Below are positions 49,531-59,981 of a stretch of DNA of 64,000 nucleotides, in pieces. This DNA is from an uncultured Pelagibacteraceae bacterium (GTDB lineage: Bacteria; Pseudomonadota; Alphaproteobacteria; Pelagibacterales; Pelagibacteraceae): contig CACELK010000004.1 in assembly GCA_902560245.1 (NCBI GenBank), positions 1 to 64,000 of the forward strand, given 5' to 3'. Under the pieces are notes generated by a model that was given only the letters and a program-made list of their open reading frames with translations, was not told the origin of the DNA and did not search any database. A program made the translations under genes and the position numbers. Every line of letters starts with the position of its first letter. The first letter of the stretch is position 1.

Positions 49531-52523
49531 GATCTTACTCTTTCTCCTTTTGGATCTACGTAATGCGATGATACAATCTCAACTGGTATTGATTTCTTTT
49601 TAAGTGGAGATAAAGCGTATAATTTTTTTCCAATCATATTTTTTCCATCTTTTAAAATAGCTAGGGAAAAAGGGTTATTGTATTCTACACTCCAACAAGA
49701 TGCCGATATATGACCAAGTTTAGGGTTTGGTAATTTTGCCGTAGCCTCTTTAACTAAATGAGATCCTTCAGGAATGCTCGTTTTTTTATCTAGAGGAACA
49801 ACGCCGACTACTCTTTGTCTATTTTGTGCCTTAAACGCTTCTCTGTTTAAAGATCTTTTTCCAATAAAATCTTTCTTTTTACTCACAAGTCCATCAAGAC
49901 CATTATCATATGGAACTGTTCTGCCATCTAACTCTGATCCTGCAACATGTCCCATTTCAATTCTTAAAGTGGATAATGCTTCGGTGCCATATGGCTGTAT
50001 TTTAAATTCATCTCCTACTTCAATTATTTTTTCCCACATAAAATTACCAAAGTCAGACTCTACATTTAATTCGTAAGCCAACTCACCAGAAAATGAAATT
50101 CTAAATATTCTTGCAGGTACACCAAATAAACTTCCCTCTGTATAGCCCATAAAAGGCAAACCATTGTTTGTAAAATCTTTATCTGGAAATAATTTTTGTA
50201 ACAAATCCCTAGATTTTGGTCCAGCTATTGCTGCTCCTGCCCATTGTTCAGTTGTAGAAACAACATTTACATTTAAGTCTGGCCAAACTAATTGTAAATA
50301 ATACTCCAAATGAGACAATACATTTGCAGCTTGTGCAGTTGTTGTTGTCATATGATAATGATTTTCAGAAATTCTAGTTGTTGTACCATCATCCATTACT
50401 ATTCCATCTTCCCTTAACATTACTCCATATCTTGCTTTTCCAACTGGGAGTTTTAACCATGCATTTGTATAAACTCTATTTAAAAATTCTGCTGCATCTG
50501 GACCTTTGATATCTATTTTTCCTAATGTAGTAACATCACAAACCCCAACATTTTTTCTAACATTTTCTGCTTCTCTTTTTGAGGCTTCAAATAAACCTTC
50601 GTTTCCTTTTTTATAATATCGTGGTCTTAGCCACATTCCAGCATCAACAAATACTGCATTATTTTTTTCATGCCATGAATGCATGGGTGATTTTCTGGTT
50701 GGTTTAGAATGCTTTCCTATTTCTCTACCGACTATTGCTCCAATTGAAACAGGTGTGTAAGGAGGTCTAAAGGTAGTATGCCCTACAGAAGGTACTACTT
50801 TATTTTCTACATCAGAAACTAGTTGTAGCCCATTAAGGTTACTAGTTTTGCCTTGGTCGGTTGCCATACCTAATGTGGTATACCTTTTTACATGTTCTAT
50901 TGATCTGTATCCTTCTCTGAGAGCAAGCTCTATATCAGAAACTGTGACATCATTTTGAAAATCTAAAAATCTCTTAAAATTCTTTTTATCTGGGAGTGGG
51001 ACACACCAAAATTTATCATGATTTGTAAATTTTTTTTCAGAAACTTGAGGTGCTGAAACTTTATTATCATTATTAGTAATTTTTTTTGATAGCTGATATC
51101 CTTTTTCAAAGGATGTACTTATTGTCTCCTCTAGATTAAATATACCACTTGCAGATCCAACCGTTGTTTCGTTTTGTTTTGATTTACCAGGAACAAAGGC
51201 ATCAATTTTTTCATCAAACTTCGTTTTATTTCCTGATTGAGATGATAAATGAATAGTTGGTGTCCAAAAACCTGATACACAAATACAATCGCAATTTATT
51301 TTTTCTATTTTTCCTAAATTTCTTTTATCGGACGAAATATGGGCTATCTGTGCAGATTTAACTTTTTTATAACCATTTGCTGTAACAACTACATATGAAA
51401 ACTTAATCTCTATTCCTAAATTTTTTGCTTCTTCTATAATTTCTGATTTTGGGGCGTTTCTTGAATCCAATATAATTGGGTCAATTCCATTTTTCTTAAA
51501 TTCAATAGCTGTTTCGTACGCACTATCATTATTAGTGAAGACTAATGGTTTTTTTCCGACTAAAACTCCATAAACTTTTAAATATTCTTTTGCAGCAGAG
51601 GCTAAAATAACACCTGGTGTATCATTATTTCCAAATACTATAGGTCTTTCGATTGAGCCTGAAGAAATTAAGACTTCTTTAGCCCTTATGTACCAAAGTC
51701 TTTGTTTTGGACTAAATTTTTTAGTTTTAGGTAAGTGATCACTTACTTTTTCTGACATCACTAACATGTTATGATCGTAATAACCAAAAACTTGTGATCT
51801 ATTTTTGACAGTTACATTTGGCATTTCTTTAAGCTCAGCTATGATTTTTTCTGCCCAGTCTTTACCACTCTGATTGCCAATATTGACCTCACTTGTTAAT
51901 AAACTTCCTCCAAAACGAGGTTTTTCCTCAGCTAAAATTACACGTGCTCCATTTTTTGCTGCTGCGTAGGCTCCTGATAAACCTGCTGGACCTGAACCTG
52001 CTATTAATAAATCACAATACTCATATTTATGCTCATATCTTTCGCTATCGTATTTTGTAGATGCTACACCAAATCCAGCTGCTTTCCTGATAAATGGTTC
52101 ATAAATTCTATACCAAAAACTTTTTGGCCACATAAATGTTTTATAATAAAAACCTGCTGGCAAAAATTTATTAAAAAAATTATTTATTGCACCAATGTCA
52201 AAATTAACACTTGGCCAACAATTTACACTTTTTGCCTCCAGTCCTTCAAATAACTCTTGTTCAGTAGCTCTTACATTTGGTTCTGTTTCATTGTTTCTAA
52301 CCATTTGAACAATTGCATAAGGCTCATCAACCCCAGCACCAAAAAATCCTCTTGGTCGGTGATATTTAAAACTTCTACCTACAAGATGGATGCCATTAGC
52401 CAACAATGCAGATGCTAGGGTGTCACCCTCAAAACCAAAATATTTTTTGCCATTAAATTTAAAAGATATTTTTTTATCTCTATTTATTTGTCCAGAATTA
52501 TTTAATCTATAAGTTTGACTCAT
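49527..52523 (-). CDS. soxA: Sarcosine oxidase alpha subunit SoxA
   Basis: This 998-residue protein has these domains in order: an N-terminal ferredoxin-like Fer2_4 (GFEGDTLASALLANGIHLVG), an NAD-binding FAD/pyridine-nucleotide domain (CDLLIAGSGPAGLSGAYAA, about residues 170-480), and a C-terminal aminomethyltransferase (GCV_T) domain that binds tetrahydrofolate and accepts the methyl group as methylene-THF. With SoxB, D and G it oxidises sarcosine to glycine, H2O2 and a C1 unit. The methylene-THF it makes feeds the C1 pathway with Fhs. Confidence 0.96.
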   Translation of the reverse strand: MSQTYRLNNSGQINRDKKISFKFNGKKYFGFEGDTLASALLANGIHLVGRSFKYHRPRGFFGAGVDEPYAIVQMVRNNETEPNVRATEQELFEGLEAKSVNCWPSVNFDIGAINNFFNKFLPAGFYYKTFMWPKSFWYRIYEPFIRKAAGFGVASTKYDSERYEHKYEYCDLLIAGSGPAGLSGAYAAAKNGARVILAEEKPRFGGSLLTSEVNIGNQSGKDWAEKIIAELKEMPNVTVKNRSQVFGYYDHNMLVMSEKVSDHLPKTKKFSPKQRLWYIRAKEVLISSGSIERPIVFGNNDTPGVILASAAKEYLKVYGVLVGKKPLVFTNNDSAYETAIEFKKNGIDPIILDSRNAPKSEIIEEAKNLGIEIKFSYVVVTANGYKKVKSAQIAHISSDKRNLGKIEKINCDCICVSGFWTPTIHLSSQSGNKTKFDEKIDAFVPGKSKQNETTVGSASGIFNLEETISTSFEKGYQLSKKITNNDNKVSAPQVSEKKFTNHDKFWCVPLPDKKNFKRFLDFQNDVTVSDIELALREGYRSIEHVKRYTTLGMATDQGKTSNLNGLQLVSDVENKVVPSVGHTTFRPPYTPVSIGAIVGREIGKHSKPTRKSPMHSWHEKNNAVFVDAGMWLRPRYYKKGNEGLFEASKREAENVRKNVGVCDVTTLGKIDIKGPDAAEFLNRVYTNAWLKLPVGKARYGVMLREDGIVMDDGTTTRISENHYHMTTTTAQAANVLSHLEYYLQLVWPDLNVNVVSTTEQWAGAAIAGPKSRDLLQKLFPDKDFTNNGLPFMGYTEGSLFGVPARIFRISFSGELAYELNVESDFGNFMWEKIIEVGDEFKIQPYGTEALSTLRIEMGHVAGSELDGRTVPYDNGLDGLVSKKKDFIGKRSLNREAFKAQNRQRVVGVVPLDKKTSIPEGSHLVKEATAKLPNPKLGHISASCWSVEYNNPFSLAILKDGKNMIGKKLYALSPLKKKSIPVEIVSSHYVDPKGERVRS

Positions 52524-52526
52524 GAT

Positions 52527-52793
52527 TTATATTTCTTTGTCAGCACTCACTGTTTTAAAAATTTCATGGGTTACAGTATCTCTTTGAACTTTAATCCACT
52601 GTCTACATCCAGAAATATGATGCCAAAGTTCAACATGTTTCCCTCTAGGACTTTTCCTATTATAAACAAAATTATCCCATTCCTTATCTGAGACTTCTTT
52701 ATTTAAAGTTGGTCTTTTTACAGTCCCGTCTCCACCATAAGCAAATTCATTTTGAGATCTTAAACCGCAATAAGGACATTCAATATACAACAT
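52527..52793 (-). CDS. soxD: Sarcosine oxidase delta subunit SoxD
   Basis: This 88-residue zinc protein has ligands Cys6, Cys9, His59 and Cys63 (ECPYCG and HHISGC), matching the zinc site of structurally known SoxD. It holds the complex together. It starts directly after the soxB stop, on the same strand. Confidence 0.95.
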   Translation of the reverse strand: MLYIECPYCGLRSQNEFAYGGDGTVKRPTLNKEVSDKEWDNFVYNRKSPRGKHVELWHHISGCRQWIKVQRDTVTHEIFKTVSADKEI

Positions 52794-54050
52794 TTATGAA
52801 ATCCAAGTTTTTGTACCAAGGCCTTTTTCATCAATTAAGTGTCCTGTATTAAATCTGTTTAAATTAAATCCAGCATTTAAATCATGAACTCTGTCTTGGG
52901 CAATTGTATGAGCAAATGTCCAGCCTGAAACTGGTGTGGCTTTGAAACCACCGTAGCACCAACCGCAATTTAAATATAATCCTTCTATGTGTGTCTTATC
53001 AATTATAGGTGATCCATCCATTGACATATCCATAATTCCGCCCCAAGTTCTTAACATTTTAAGCTTACTTAAAAACGGAAGCATAGCTATTCCCTCTGTA
53101 AGTACATGTTGCAAAGTTGGTAAATTTCCTCTTTGAGCATAACTATTATATCCATCTAAATCTCCACCCATTACCATTTCACCTTTGTCAGATTGACTGC
53201 AATAAAAATGTCCTGCACCAAATGTTACAACGTGATCAAGTATTGGTTTAATTGGTTCAGACACACAAGCTTGTAATAAATGAGTTTCTAAAGGCAATGT
53301 CATATTTAACATCTCTGCTAAAACTGAAGTACTTCCAGCTACACATAGTCCAATTTTTTTAGCTTTTATGTTTCCTCTGGAAGTTTGTATTCCTTTTATT
53401 TTTCCATTAACAACATCAAATCCAGTTACCTCGCAATGTTGAATTATATCAACTCCCATGGAATCAGCTTGCCTTGCGTATCCCCAAGCAACCGCATCGT
53501 GTCTTGCAGTTCCGCCGCTTGGTTGCATTAAGCCACCAAAAATAGGAAATCTAACATTTTCAGAGAAATCTAAAATAGGAACCAGTTTTTTAATTTCTTC
53601 TCTACCTAAAAGTTCTGCATCAATTCCATTTAATTTCATAGAATTTCCTCTTCGAGCATATGCATTCATTTGGGCGTCGGAATGAGCTAAATTAATAATG
53701 CCTCTTGGTGAAAACATCACATTAAAGTTGAGCTCTTGACTCATATTTCTCCATAACTCCATCCCTTTTTCATAGAAAAGGCCATTTTCATCATGCATAT
53801 AATTTGATCTTAATATTGTTGTATTTCTACCTACGTTACCTCCGCCAATCCAACCCTTCTCTACTATCGCAACATTAGTAATGTTATGTTCTTTAGCTAG
53901 GTAATATGCTGTAGCCAAACCATGGCCACCGCCACCAATTATAACGACATCATATTCCTCTTTAGGATTTGGGTCTTTCCAGGCAACTTCCCAATCTTTA
54001 TGACCCTTCAAGGCATTCTTAAATAAACTAAATACTGAGTATTTTTGCAT
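52794..54050 (-). CDS. soxB: Sarcosine oxidase beta subunit SoxB
   Basis: The N-terminal FAD motif of this 418-residue protein is VVIIGGGGHGLATAYYLA, and the sequence QPSGGTARHDAVAWG contains His184, aligned with the histidine that carries covalent FMN in the corynebacterial enzyme (by position). SoxB is the sarcosine-dehydrogenating subunit. It is first in the operon soxB-soxD-soxA-soxG and diverges from fhs over 136 bases. In SAR11 this complex completes glycine betaine breakdown to glycine (known pathway). Confidence 0.96.
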   Translation of the reverse strand: MQKYSVFSLFKNALKGHKDWEVAWKDPNPKEEYDVVIIGGGGHGLATAYYLAKEHNITNVAIVEKGWIGGGNVGRNTTILRSNYMHDENGLFYEKGMELWRNMSQELNFNVMFSPRGIINLAHSDAQMNAYARRGNSMKLNGIDAELLGREEIKKLVPILDFSENVRFPIFGGLMQPSGGTARHDAVAWGYARQADSMGVDIIQHCEVTGFDVVNGKIKGIQTSRGNIKAKKIGLCVAGSTSVLAEMLNMTLPLETHLLQACVSEPIKPILDHVVTFGAGHFYCSQSDKGEMVMGGDLDGYNSYAQRGNLPTLQHVLTEGIAMLPFLSKLKMLRTWGGIMDMSMDGSPIIDKTHIEGLYLNCGWCYGGFKATPVSGWTFAHTIAQDRVHDLNAGFNLNRFNTGHLIDEKGLGTKTWIS

Positions 54051-54186
54051 GCTAAAATTTTATAGCAATAAGTATAATTAGTTCTTTATTTTTTTTATAT
54101 ATATTTTTTAGAACTTTCAAAATTCAAAAAAAAGAGATACTAATCCAGCTTCAAATGGTTTTAGAGGGTATAAAAAGCCGTTATTT
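54051..54186. promoter_or_regulatory. soxB-fhs divergent region with a leader hairpin before fhs
   Basis: The 136-base gap is AT-rich except just before fhs. There AATGGTTTT (54154-54162) and AAAGCCGTT (54174-54182) can pair over nine positions (two G-U) around the loop AGAGGGTATAA, ending four bases before the fhs ATG. The loop includes a Shine-Dalgarno-like GAGGG. AGTTCT/AGAACT (54080-54085, 54120-54125) form a longer inverted repeat upstream. Regulatory RNA is possible; no known riboswitch class fits. Confidence 0.4.
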
Positions 54187-55872
54187 ATGAGAAAAGTAAA
54201 ATCAGATATTGAAATTGCCAGAGCGGCAAAAATGAAACCCATTCAAGAAATTCTTGATGGCATAAATGTCCCAGATAAACCAGAGGCCTATAGTCCAATT
54301 GGAAGATATATGGCGAAAATTAAATCTGATTATTTGGAAAAACTTAAGGATAAAAAGAATGGAAAATTAATTTTGGTTACAGCAATAACGCCAACTCCAG
54401 CTGGTGAAGGAAAAACAACAACCTCAGTTGGTCTTTGCGATGGTTTAAACAAAATTGGTAAAAAATCTATAGTATGCCTTAGAGAACCTAGCTTAGGTCC
54501 GTCGTTTGGAATGAAAGGTGGGGCTGCGGGTGGTGGTTATGCACAGGTAATTCCTATGGAACAAATAAATTTACATTTTACAGGAGATTTTCACGCCATT
54601 ACTTCCGCACACAATTTACTCTCAGCATTAATAGATAACCATATTTATTGGGGTAATAAATTAAATATAGATGTTAGAAGAATTGTATGGAAGAGAGCAA
54701 TAGATATGAATGATAGATCATTAAGATCTATTGTTGTTGATCTTGGGGGAATTGCAAATGGATATCCTAGACAAGATGGTTTTGACATATCTGTAGCTTC
54801 TGAAATTATGGCAATCTTTTGCTTATCAAAAGATTTAAAAGATTTAGAAAAAAGAATTGGAAATATTACCATTGGTTACACGAGAGATAAGAAACCGATT
54901 TATGCGAAAGATCTTAAGGCAGAAGGGCCGATGACAGTTCTTTTAAAAGATGCAATCAGACCAAATATTACCCAAACTTTAGAAAATAATCCTGCAATTA
55001 TTCATGGAGGTCCATTTGCAAATATTGCTCATGGATGTAATTCAGTAATTGCTACTAAGGCAGCATTAAAATTATCAGATTATGTAATTACAGAAGCTGG
55101 ATTTGGAGCAGACCTTGGTGCTGAAAAATTTATAGACATTAAATGTAGAAAATCTGGTCTTAAACCAGATTGTGTTGTCATAGTCGCAACAATAAGAGCT
55201 CTTAAGATGCATGGTGGTGTAAAAAAAGATGAATTAAAAAAAGAGAACTTAGATGCTCTAAAAAAAGGTTTAACTAATTTGGAAAGACATATAAATAATA
55301 CTAGAAAGTTTGGAGTACCGGTGGCAGTTGCTGTAAATCACTTTGCTACAGATTCAAATAAAGAGGTAAATTTTCTAATAGATTTTTGTAAAAATTTCGG
55401 TGTTGAAATATCGTTGTGTACCCATTGGTCAGATGGAGGGAATGGTATAAAAGATCTTGCTAGCACAGTTGTTAAAATTTGCAATAAGAGTAAAAATACT
55501 TTTAGGTTTTTATATGAGGATAAGCTTCCTTTATTTAAGAAAATCGAAAAAATTGGTCAAGAAATTTACCATGCAAGCGAAGTTGTGGCTGATACAAAAG
55601 TTAGAAACCAGTTGAAAGATTTTGAAAAGAAAGGGTATGGAAAACTTCCAATTTGTGTTGCCAAAACTCAATATAGTTTTTCAACAGACCCTAATTTAAA
55701 AGGAGCTCCTACAGGACATGTTCTTCCAGTAAGAGAGGTTAGGCTCTCTTCAGGTGCAGAGTTCATTGTTGTTATATGCGGGGAAATAATGACAATGCCG
55801 GGATTACCTGAAAGGCCTGCAGCAGAATATATTAAAGTTAATAAAGATGGCGAAGTAGAAGGTTTATTTTAA
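54187..55872 (+). CDS. fhs: Formate-tetrahydrofolate ligase (Fhs)
   Basis: This 561-residue protein has an ATP-binding P-loop [13 protein letters not shown] (residues 68-80) and the typical blocks [19 protein letters not shown] and HWSDGGNG. It links formate and THF to 10-formyl-THF with ATP, reversibly. In SAR11 it runs toward formate and ATP during oxidation of methyl groups (known for the group). It is divergent from soxB, and its 3' end overlaps the convergent gshB by nine bases. Confidence 0.97.
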   Translation: MRKVKSDIEIARAAKMKPIQEILDGINVPDKPEAYSPIGRYMAKIKSDYLEKLKDKKNGKLILVTAITPTPAGEGKTTTSVGLCDGLNKIGKKSIVCLREPSLGPSFGMKGGAAGGGYAQVIPMEQINLHFTGDFHAITSAHNLLSALIDNHIYWGNKLNIDVRRIVWKRAIDMNDRSLRSIVVDLGGIANGYPRQDGFDISVASEIMAIFCLSKDLKDLEKRIGNITIGYTRDKKPIYAKDLKAEGPMTVLLKDAIRPNITQTLENNPAIIHGGPFANIAHGCNSVIATKAALKLSDYVITEAGFGADLGAEKFIDIKCRKSGLKPDCVVIVATIRALKMHGGVKKDELKKENLDALKKGLTNLERHINNTRKFGVPVAVAVNHFATDSNKEVNFLIDFCKNFGVEISLCTHWSDGGNGIKDLASTVVKICNKSKNTFRFLYEDKLPLFKKIEKIGQEIYHASEVVADTKVRNQLKDFEKKGYGKLPICVAKTQYSFSTDPNLKGAPTGHVLPVREVRLSSGAEFIVVICGEIMTMPGLPERPAAEYIKVNKDGEVEGLF

Positions 55873-56793
55873 TTTTTCTAATTCGCTCCAAAAATCGATT
55901 GCTAAATTTTTTCCAGTCAAATTTTTAAATTGAGGCAAACCTGTTGGGGAAGTTACATTGATATCTCCTATTAGATACCCACCAACTAGATCAATTCCTG
56001 CGAAAAAGATTCCACTTTTCTTTAAACTTCTGGCAACAATTTTCGATATTTTTAATTCCCTTGGATTGAGTTTTGTTTCTATCGCTACACCTCCTTGAGA
56101 TATATTTGAGAGAATAGAGCCTTTTTTTGGCAATCTTCTTATAGCTCCTTTTACCTTACCATTAATTATAAAAACTCTTTTATCTCCCTCCTTAACTTTG
56201 TGTAAATATTTTTGAACCATTACATGACCAAAATTCTTAATATAATTTTTTATAGTTTTTTCATTTAGTTTTTTCTTTATAAAAAGAATATTTTTACCTG
56301 CATAACCATGGATAGGTTTAATTACTATTTTTTTCTTCTTTTTCAGAAAAGAATTTATTTCTTTTATATTTTTTGTAAAAATTGTATCTGGCATATATCT
56401 TAAAAAATTAGTAGAATAAAATTTTTCAGACACATTTCTTACTGAAGTTGGATTGTTAATTATATTTTTAGTTTTTATATGATCCAAAAAATGAGTTGAA
56501 TTAATATAATCCATATTGAATGGTGGGTTTTGTCTAATTAAAATAATCTTAGCTTTGGACAAATCGAATTTTATTGTTTTTTCTATTTTGTAAAAATTTT
56601 TAGATTTATCAAAAAATTTTACTTTTTTTCCTCTTATAAAAACTTTTGAACCTATTAATGTTAAATCTTTAGTCTCATACCAAATAATTTGATAGCCTTT
56701 TCTCTGGCCTTCTAATGCTAACAAAAGAGTTGTATCAGTTTTAATATTAATTTCTTTTAAGGTATTAGATTGAATAGCAAGTATTTTTTTCAT
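55864..56793 (-). CDS. gshB: Glutathione synthase GshB
   Basis: This 309-residue prokaryotic-type ATP-grasp enzyme shows [18 protein letters not shown] (substrate site), [16 protein letters not shown] (ATP loop) and [23 protein letters not shown] (metal-binding end). It adds glycine to gamma-glutamylcysteine to form glutathione. It is last in a six-gene reverse operon directly after gshA (four-base overlap). Confidence 0.94.
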   Translation of the reverse strand: MKKILAIQSNTLKEINIKTDTTLLLALEGQRKGYQIIWYETKDLTLIGSKVFIRGKKVKFFDKSKNFYKIEKTIKFDLSKAKIILIRQNPPFNMDYINSTHFLDHIKTKNIINNPTSVRNVSEKFYSTNFLRYMPDTIFTKNIKEINSFLKKKKKIVIKPIHGYAGKNILFIKKKLNEKTIKNYIKNFGHVMVQKYLHKVKEGDKRVFIINGKVKGAIRRLPKKGSILSNISQGGVAIETKLNPRELKISKIVARSLKKSGIFFAGIDLVGGYLIGDINVTSPTGLPQFKNLTGKNLAIDFWSELEKLK

Positions 56794-58031
56794 TTTTTTA
56801 ATTGTTTCAATGTTTGCTCTGCCTTGGTAAGTTTCTTTAATAAAATATTATCTATATTTTTAAGATAAACAGTTTCGTTATTATTATTTTGGTTTAAAAA
56901 CGATCTCTTATTTAAACCTTTTTTTGAAATTTTAAGTAACTCTTTTGACCAAAACAATAAATCTTTTCCATTTAAAATAGTGTTTAATCCATTCTTATAA
57001 GAAGTAGCATAAGCTTGTTTTACATCCTGTTTGTTCCATTTTTTAATAATATCGAAGGTTTCATCTAGTGCGCCGTATAATAGTCCGGTAAAAAATGCAG
57101 GACCAGCACAATGACAATCCCATTCACATGCATCAATTGATCTTAATTCAATATATTTTTTTAATCTCAATTCAGTAAATATTGTAGATAAATGTAATTG
57201 AAAATTTTCTGAGTTTGCTTTCCCATCCTCGATTAAGTTTCTAAAATTTTTTTTATTTGGATTAACATAGTTTTTATTTTCGAGCAAAAATAATAAAGGA
57301 AATTCTAGACTAAAATCTGCATATTTTTCAAAATCCATCTCATCTAAAAAACAATCTGGCAAACCTCCTCTTGAAGTGTTTTGCCATACTTTTGATCTAT
57401 AGGATAAATATCCTGTTGGTTTATTTTTTTTTACCGCCGAGTTAGAAAATAAAGCTATAGTTAATGGAGTAAGAAATGAAATAACTTTAAACTTTTTTAT
57501 GAAATCACTTTCAGATGTGTAATCTAAATTAATTTGCGTACCACTGGTTAGATACATCATCTCTAGACTTAGTTTGCCATTTTTTGGCATTTCTTTAGTC
57601 ATTATCTTATATCTTTTTTTTGGATTATCCGGCACGTCTTTCAAATCTGTTATTGGGTCATATCCTATTGAAATAGTTTTTAATCCATGATGTTCACAAG
57701 CTTCATCTAATTGTTTTTGAAAAACATAAGACTCAGAACATACCTCGTGAATATTTTGACATAGCCCACCTGCGAGCTCTATTTGATTTCCAGGTTCTAG
57801 TGTAATTGATTGTTCATTTTTATTTAAACCGATAATATTAGATTCTTCATAGATTTCTTGCCATCCAAACTTTTTTAAATAAATCAAAATTTTTTTTAAT
57901 TGATCATAGGTAGCTCTAGTATTTGATGCTAAATCAAATATAAATTTTTCATTTTCAACGCCTATGAATACTTTTTTTTTACATCCATTATTGAAATATT
58001 TTATAATATCTTCTTTAGAATTAATTTTCAT
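56790..58031 (-). CDS. gshA: Glutamate-cysteine ligase (plant/GCS2-like)
   Basis: This 413-residue enzyme of the plant/alphaproteobacterial GCL type begins VFIGVENEKFIFDL (Glu-rich substrate motif) and contains LEPGNQIELAGGL, YLTSGTQINLDYTSE and EYIELRSIDACEWDCHCAGPAFFTGLLYG-type blocks (read as KKYIELRSIDACEWD). It makes gamma-glutamylcysteine. It lies between a glutamine amidotransferase and gshB, overlapping each by 4-11 bases. Confidence 0.93.
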   Translation of the reverse strand: MKINSKEDIIKYFNNGCKKKVFIGVENEKFIFDLASNTRATYDQLKKILIYLKKFGWQEIYEESNIIGLNKNEQSITLEPGNQIELAGGLCQNIHEVCSESYVFQKQLDEACEHHGLKTISIGYDPITDLKDVPDNPKKRYKIMTKEMPKNGKLSLEMMYLTSGTQINLDYTSESDFIKKFKVISFLTPLTIALFSNSAVKKNKPTGYLSYRSKVWQNTSRGGLPDCFLDEMDFEKYADFSLEFPLLFLLENKNYVNPNKKNFRNLIEDGKANSENFQLHLSTIFTELRLKKYIELRSIDACEWDCHCAGPAFFTGLLYGALDETFDIIKKWNKQDVKQAYATSYKNGLNTILNGKDLLFWSKELLKISKKGLNKRSFLNQNNNNETVYLKNIDNILLKKLTKAEQTLKQLKK

Positions 58032-58818
58032 TTAAATATTCTAACCAGTTTTTGAGCTCTTGCATTCTAGAATTTTTGTCAGTCACTTTATTTTCTTGCT
58101 CAATATTTTTAATATGAACATCAATATCATTTTCATTTTCAAAAACTTTTCGGTAATTTATTAATCTATCTTTTCTAAAATTAATTAAACTTATCATTTT
58201 TTCGTATGTAATCTCTGGGTGATATTGTATCCCCCAAATTTTGCTTACTCCAACTTCGAATTGCAAACCCTGTACTTTATTAATTGGATTCGAAGATAGT
58301 AACATTGCTCCATCGGGAAGAGTTTCTACCTCATCAAAATTAAAAGCAGGGGTATTAAATAAAGATTTCTTATTTTTATATATTGGATGTTTTAAACCTT
58401 CGTTATTTATTTTAATATTTTTAGCAATACCAATATGGGCACCATTTATTGATTTTCTAACAATTCCTCCTGCTGCTGTCACCGCAACTTGCATTCCCCA
58501 ACAAATAGCAAAAATATTTTTTACTCTTTTAAAACACTCTTTCATAAAATATATCTGTCGTCTTATTTCCGGTGTATCGTTATAAATATTCAAACTGCTA
58601 CCACCCCAAACCATTCCATCAAAGCTTTCAAGTTTATTAATAATTTTATTAAAATTTTCCTCGCTTGATGGGTTTAAAATCTCGTAATTAATTTTTTTTT
58701 GATAATTTGAAATGCTTTCTTTTAAACTTTCTGTATGAGTTTGAATTCCAGCGTCTTTAAAATTTTTATTTTCACTTAAAAGATTTCCCTCTACTACAAG
58801 TAAACTTAATTTTTTCAT
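58021..58818 (-). CDS. Class I glutamine amidotransferase linked to glutathione genes
   Basis: This 265-residue GATase fold has the nucleophile in FAICWGMQVAVTAAGG (Cys), the partner His in WGIQYHPEITYEK, and a Gly-rich loop VWGGSSLNIYN. It belongs to the stand-alone GATases that act on gamma-glutamyl compounds; relatives such as PuuD hydrolyse gamma-glutamyl amides. Its overlap of 11 bases with gshA and one base with the Fe-ADH gene suggests a joint role with glutathione. No particular substrate is established. Confidence 0.85.
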   Translation of the reverse strand: MKKLSLLVVEGNLLSENKNFKDAGIQTHTESLKESISNYQKKINYEILNPSSEENFNKIINKLESFDGMVWGGSSLNIYNDTPEIRRQIYFMKECFKRVKNIFAICWGMQVAVTAAGGIVRKSINGAHIGIAKNIKINNEGLKHPIYKNKKSLFNTPAFNFDEVETLPDGAMLLSSNPINKVQGLQFEVGVSKIWGIQYHPEITYEKMISLINFRKDRLINYRKVFENENDIDVHIKNIEQENKVTDKNSRMQELKNWLEYLNEN

Positions 58819-59972
58819 TAAAATAACTTTCCTTCAATACTGTACTCATACATTTTTTTAAAATCCTCTTTTTTAAGTTTGCTTGGATTTGTTGCAGTGG
58901 ATGGATCTTCTAAAGCCATTTGTGAAAGCTCTTCAATTTGATCCGGTTTAATTTGAATTAATTCTGAGAGTTTATGTGGAATTTTAAGTTCTTTTCTTAA
59001 TGTAATTATCCAATCTAAAAAACTTTTAAAGTTATTCTCTAAACCAATAAAAGAACTTATTGTGGAAATTCTTTTTTCAATAAATTTTTTATTAAAAGTT
59101 AACACGTAAGGCATAAAAATTGCGTTGGATAATCCATGATGCATATTAAACTTAGAATTTACAGGATGACTTAATGAATGGATTGCTCCTAATCCTTTCT
59201 GAAAAGCTGTTGATCCCATTGAAGAAGCGGCTAATAAATTTTGTCTTGCTTCAATGTTTCTTCCATCATTGAAAGCAGTTATAAGTGAAGTTTTTATCAG
59301 TTTAATTCCCTCCAAAGCAATCCCATCTGCCATAGGATGAAAGCCAGGAGCACAAAATGCCTCTAGGTTATGAGCTAATGCGTCCATTCCTGTTGCTGCA
59401 GTTAATCTTGGTGAAAGATCAACTGTAAGCATAGGATCTAAAATGACAATTGAAGGTAAAAACTTTGGATGGAATATAATTTTTTTAACTCCTGTTTTTT
59501 TATTAATAATTGCAGAGGCTCTACCTGTCTCAGAGCCTGTCCCAGCAGTAGTTGGAATGGCAATTATAGGAGAGATATTATTATTTGCTCTTTTCCAATA
59601 ATCTCCAATATCCTCAAAGTCCCAAATGGGTCTAGTTTGTGCAGACATAAATGCGATCGCCTTACCAACATCAAGAGCGCTGCCTCCTCCTATTGTAACA
59701 ACTCCATCGTTATTATTTTTTTTAAATATTTCTACACCCTCCTCAACATTTTCACCTATCGGATTTCCTGAAAAGTTTGAAAACACTCTTAACTGACTAA
59801 ATTTTTTTTTAAGACTCGCTAGTATATTTTTAATAAAAGGTAATTCTATCAGATCTTTATCAGTTACAAGTAGTGGATTTTTAATATTTAAATTTTCACA
59901 TGCACTTGCCAAATCATCAATCCTATTTTTTCCTACCCAAACTGTTGTTGGATAATTCCAATTAAATTTCAT
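58818..59972 (-). CDS. Iron-containing alcohol dehydrogenase
   Basis: This 384-residue protein shows the NAD motif GGGSALDVGKAIAFM and the metal ligands in AATGMDALAHNLEAF and AIHSLSHPVNSKFNMHHG, typical of group III Fe-ADHs. SAR11 members have been tied to oxidation of methanol or other small alcohols (literature knowledge, not shown by sequence). It overlaps the next gene by one base, downstream of gpsA. The substrate may connect glycerol or C1 metabolism. Confidence 0.92.
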   Translation of the reverse strand: MKFNWNYPTTVWVGKNRIDDLASACENLNIKNPLLVTDKDLIELPFIKNILASLKKKFSQLRVFSNFSGNPIGENVEEGVEIFKKNNNDGVVTIGGGSALDVGKAIAFMSAQTRPIWDFEDIGDYWKRANNNISPIIAIPTTAGTGSETGRASAIINKKTGVKKIIFHPKFLPSIVILDPMLTVDLSPRLTAATGMDALAHNLEAFCAPGFHPMADGIALEGIKLIKTSLITAFNDGRNIEARQNLLAASSMGSTAFQKGLGAIHSLSHPVNSKFNMHHGLSNAIFMPYVLTFNKKFIEKRISTISSFIGLENNFKSFLDWIITLRKELKIPHKLSELIQIKPDQIEELSQMALEDPSTATNPSKLKKEDFKKMYEYSIEGKLF

Positions 59973-59981
59973 AAATTAATA

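Noticed and set aside
54126-54186. ZTP (pfl) riboswitch before fhs
   Set aside because: The conserved CCGCCUGGGC-like core of that class is missing; only a simple hairpin is seen.
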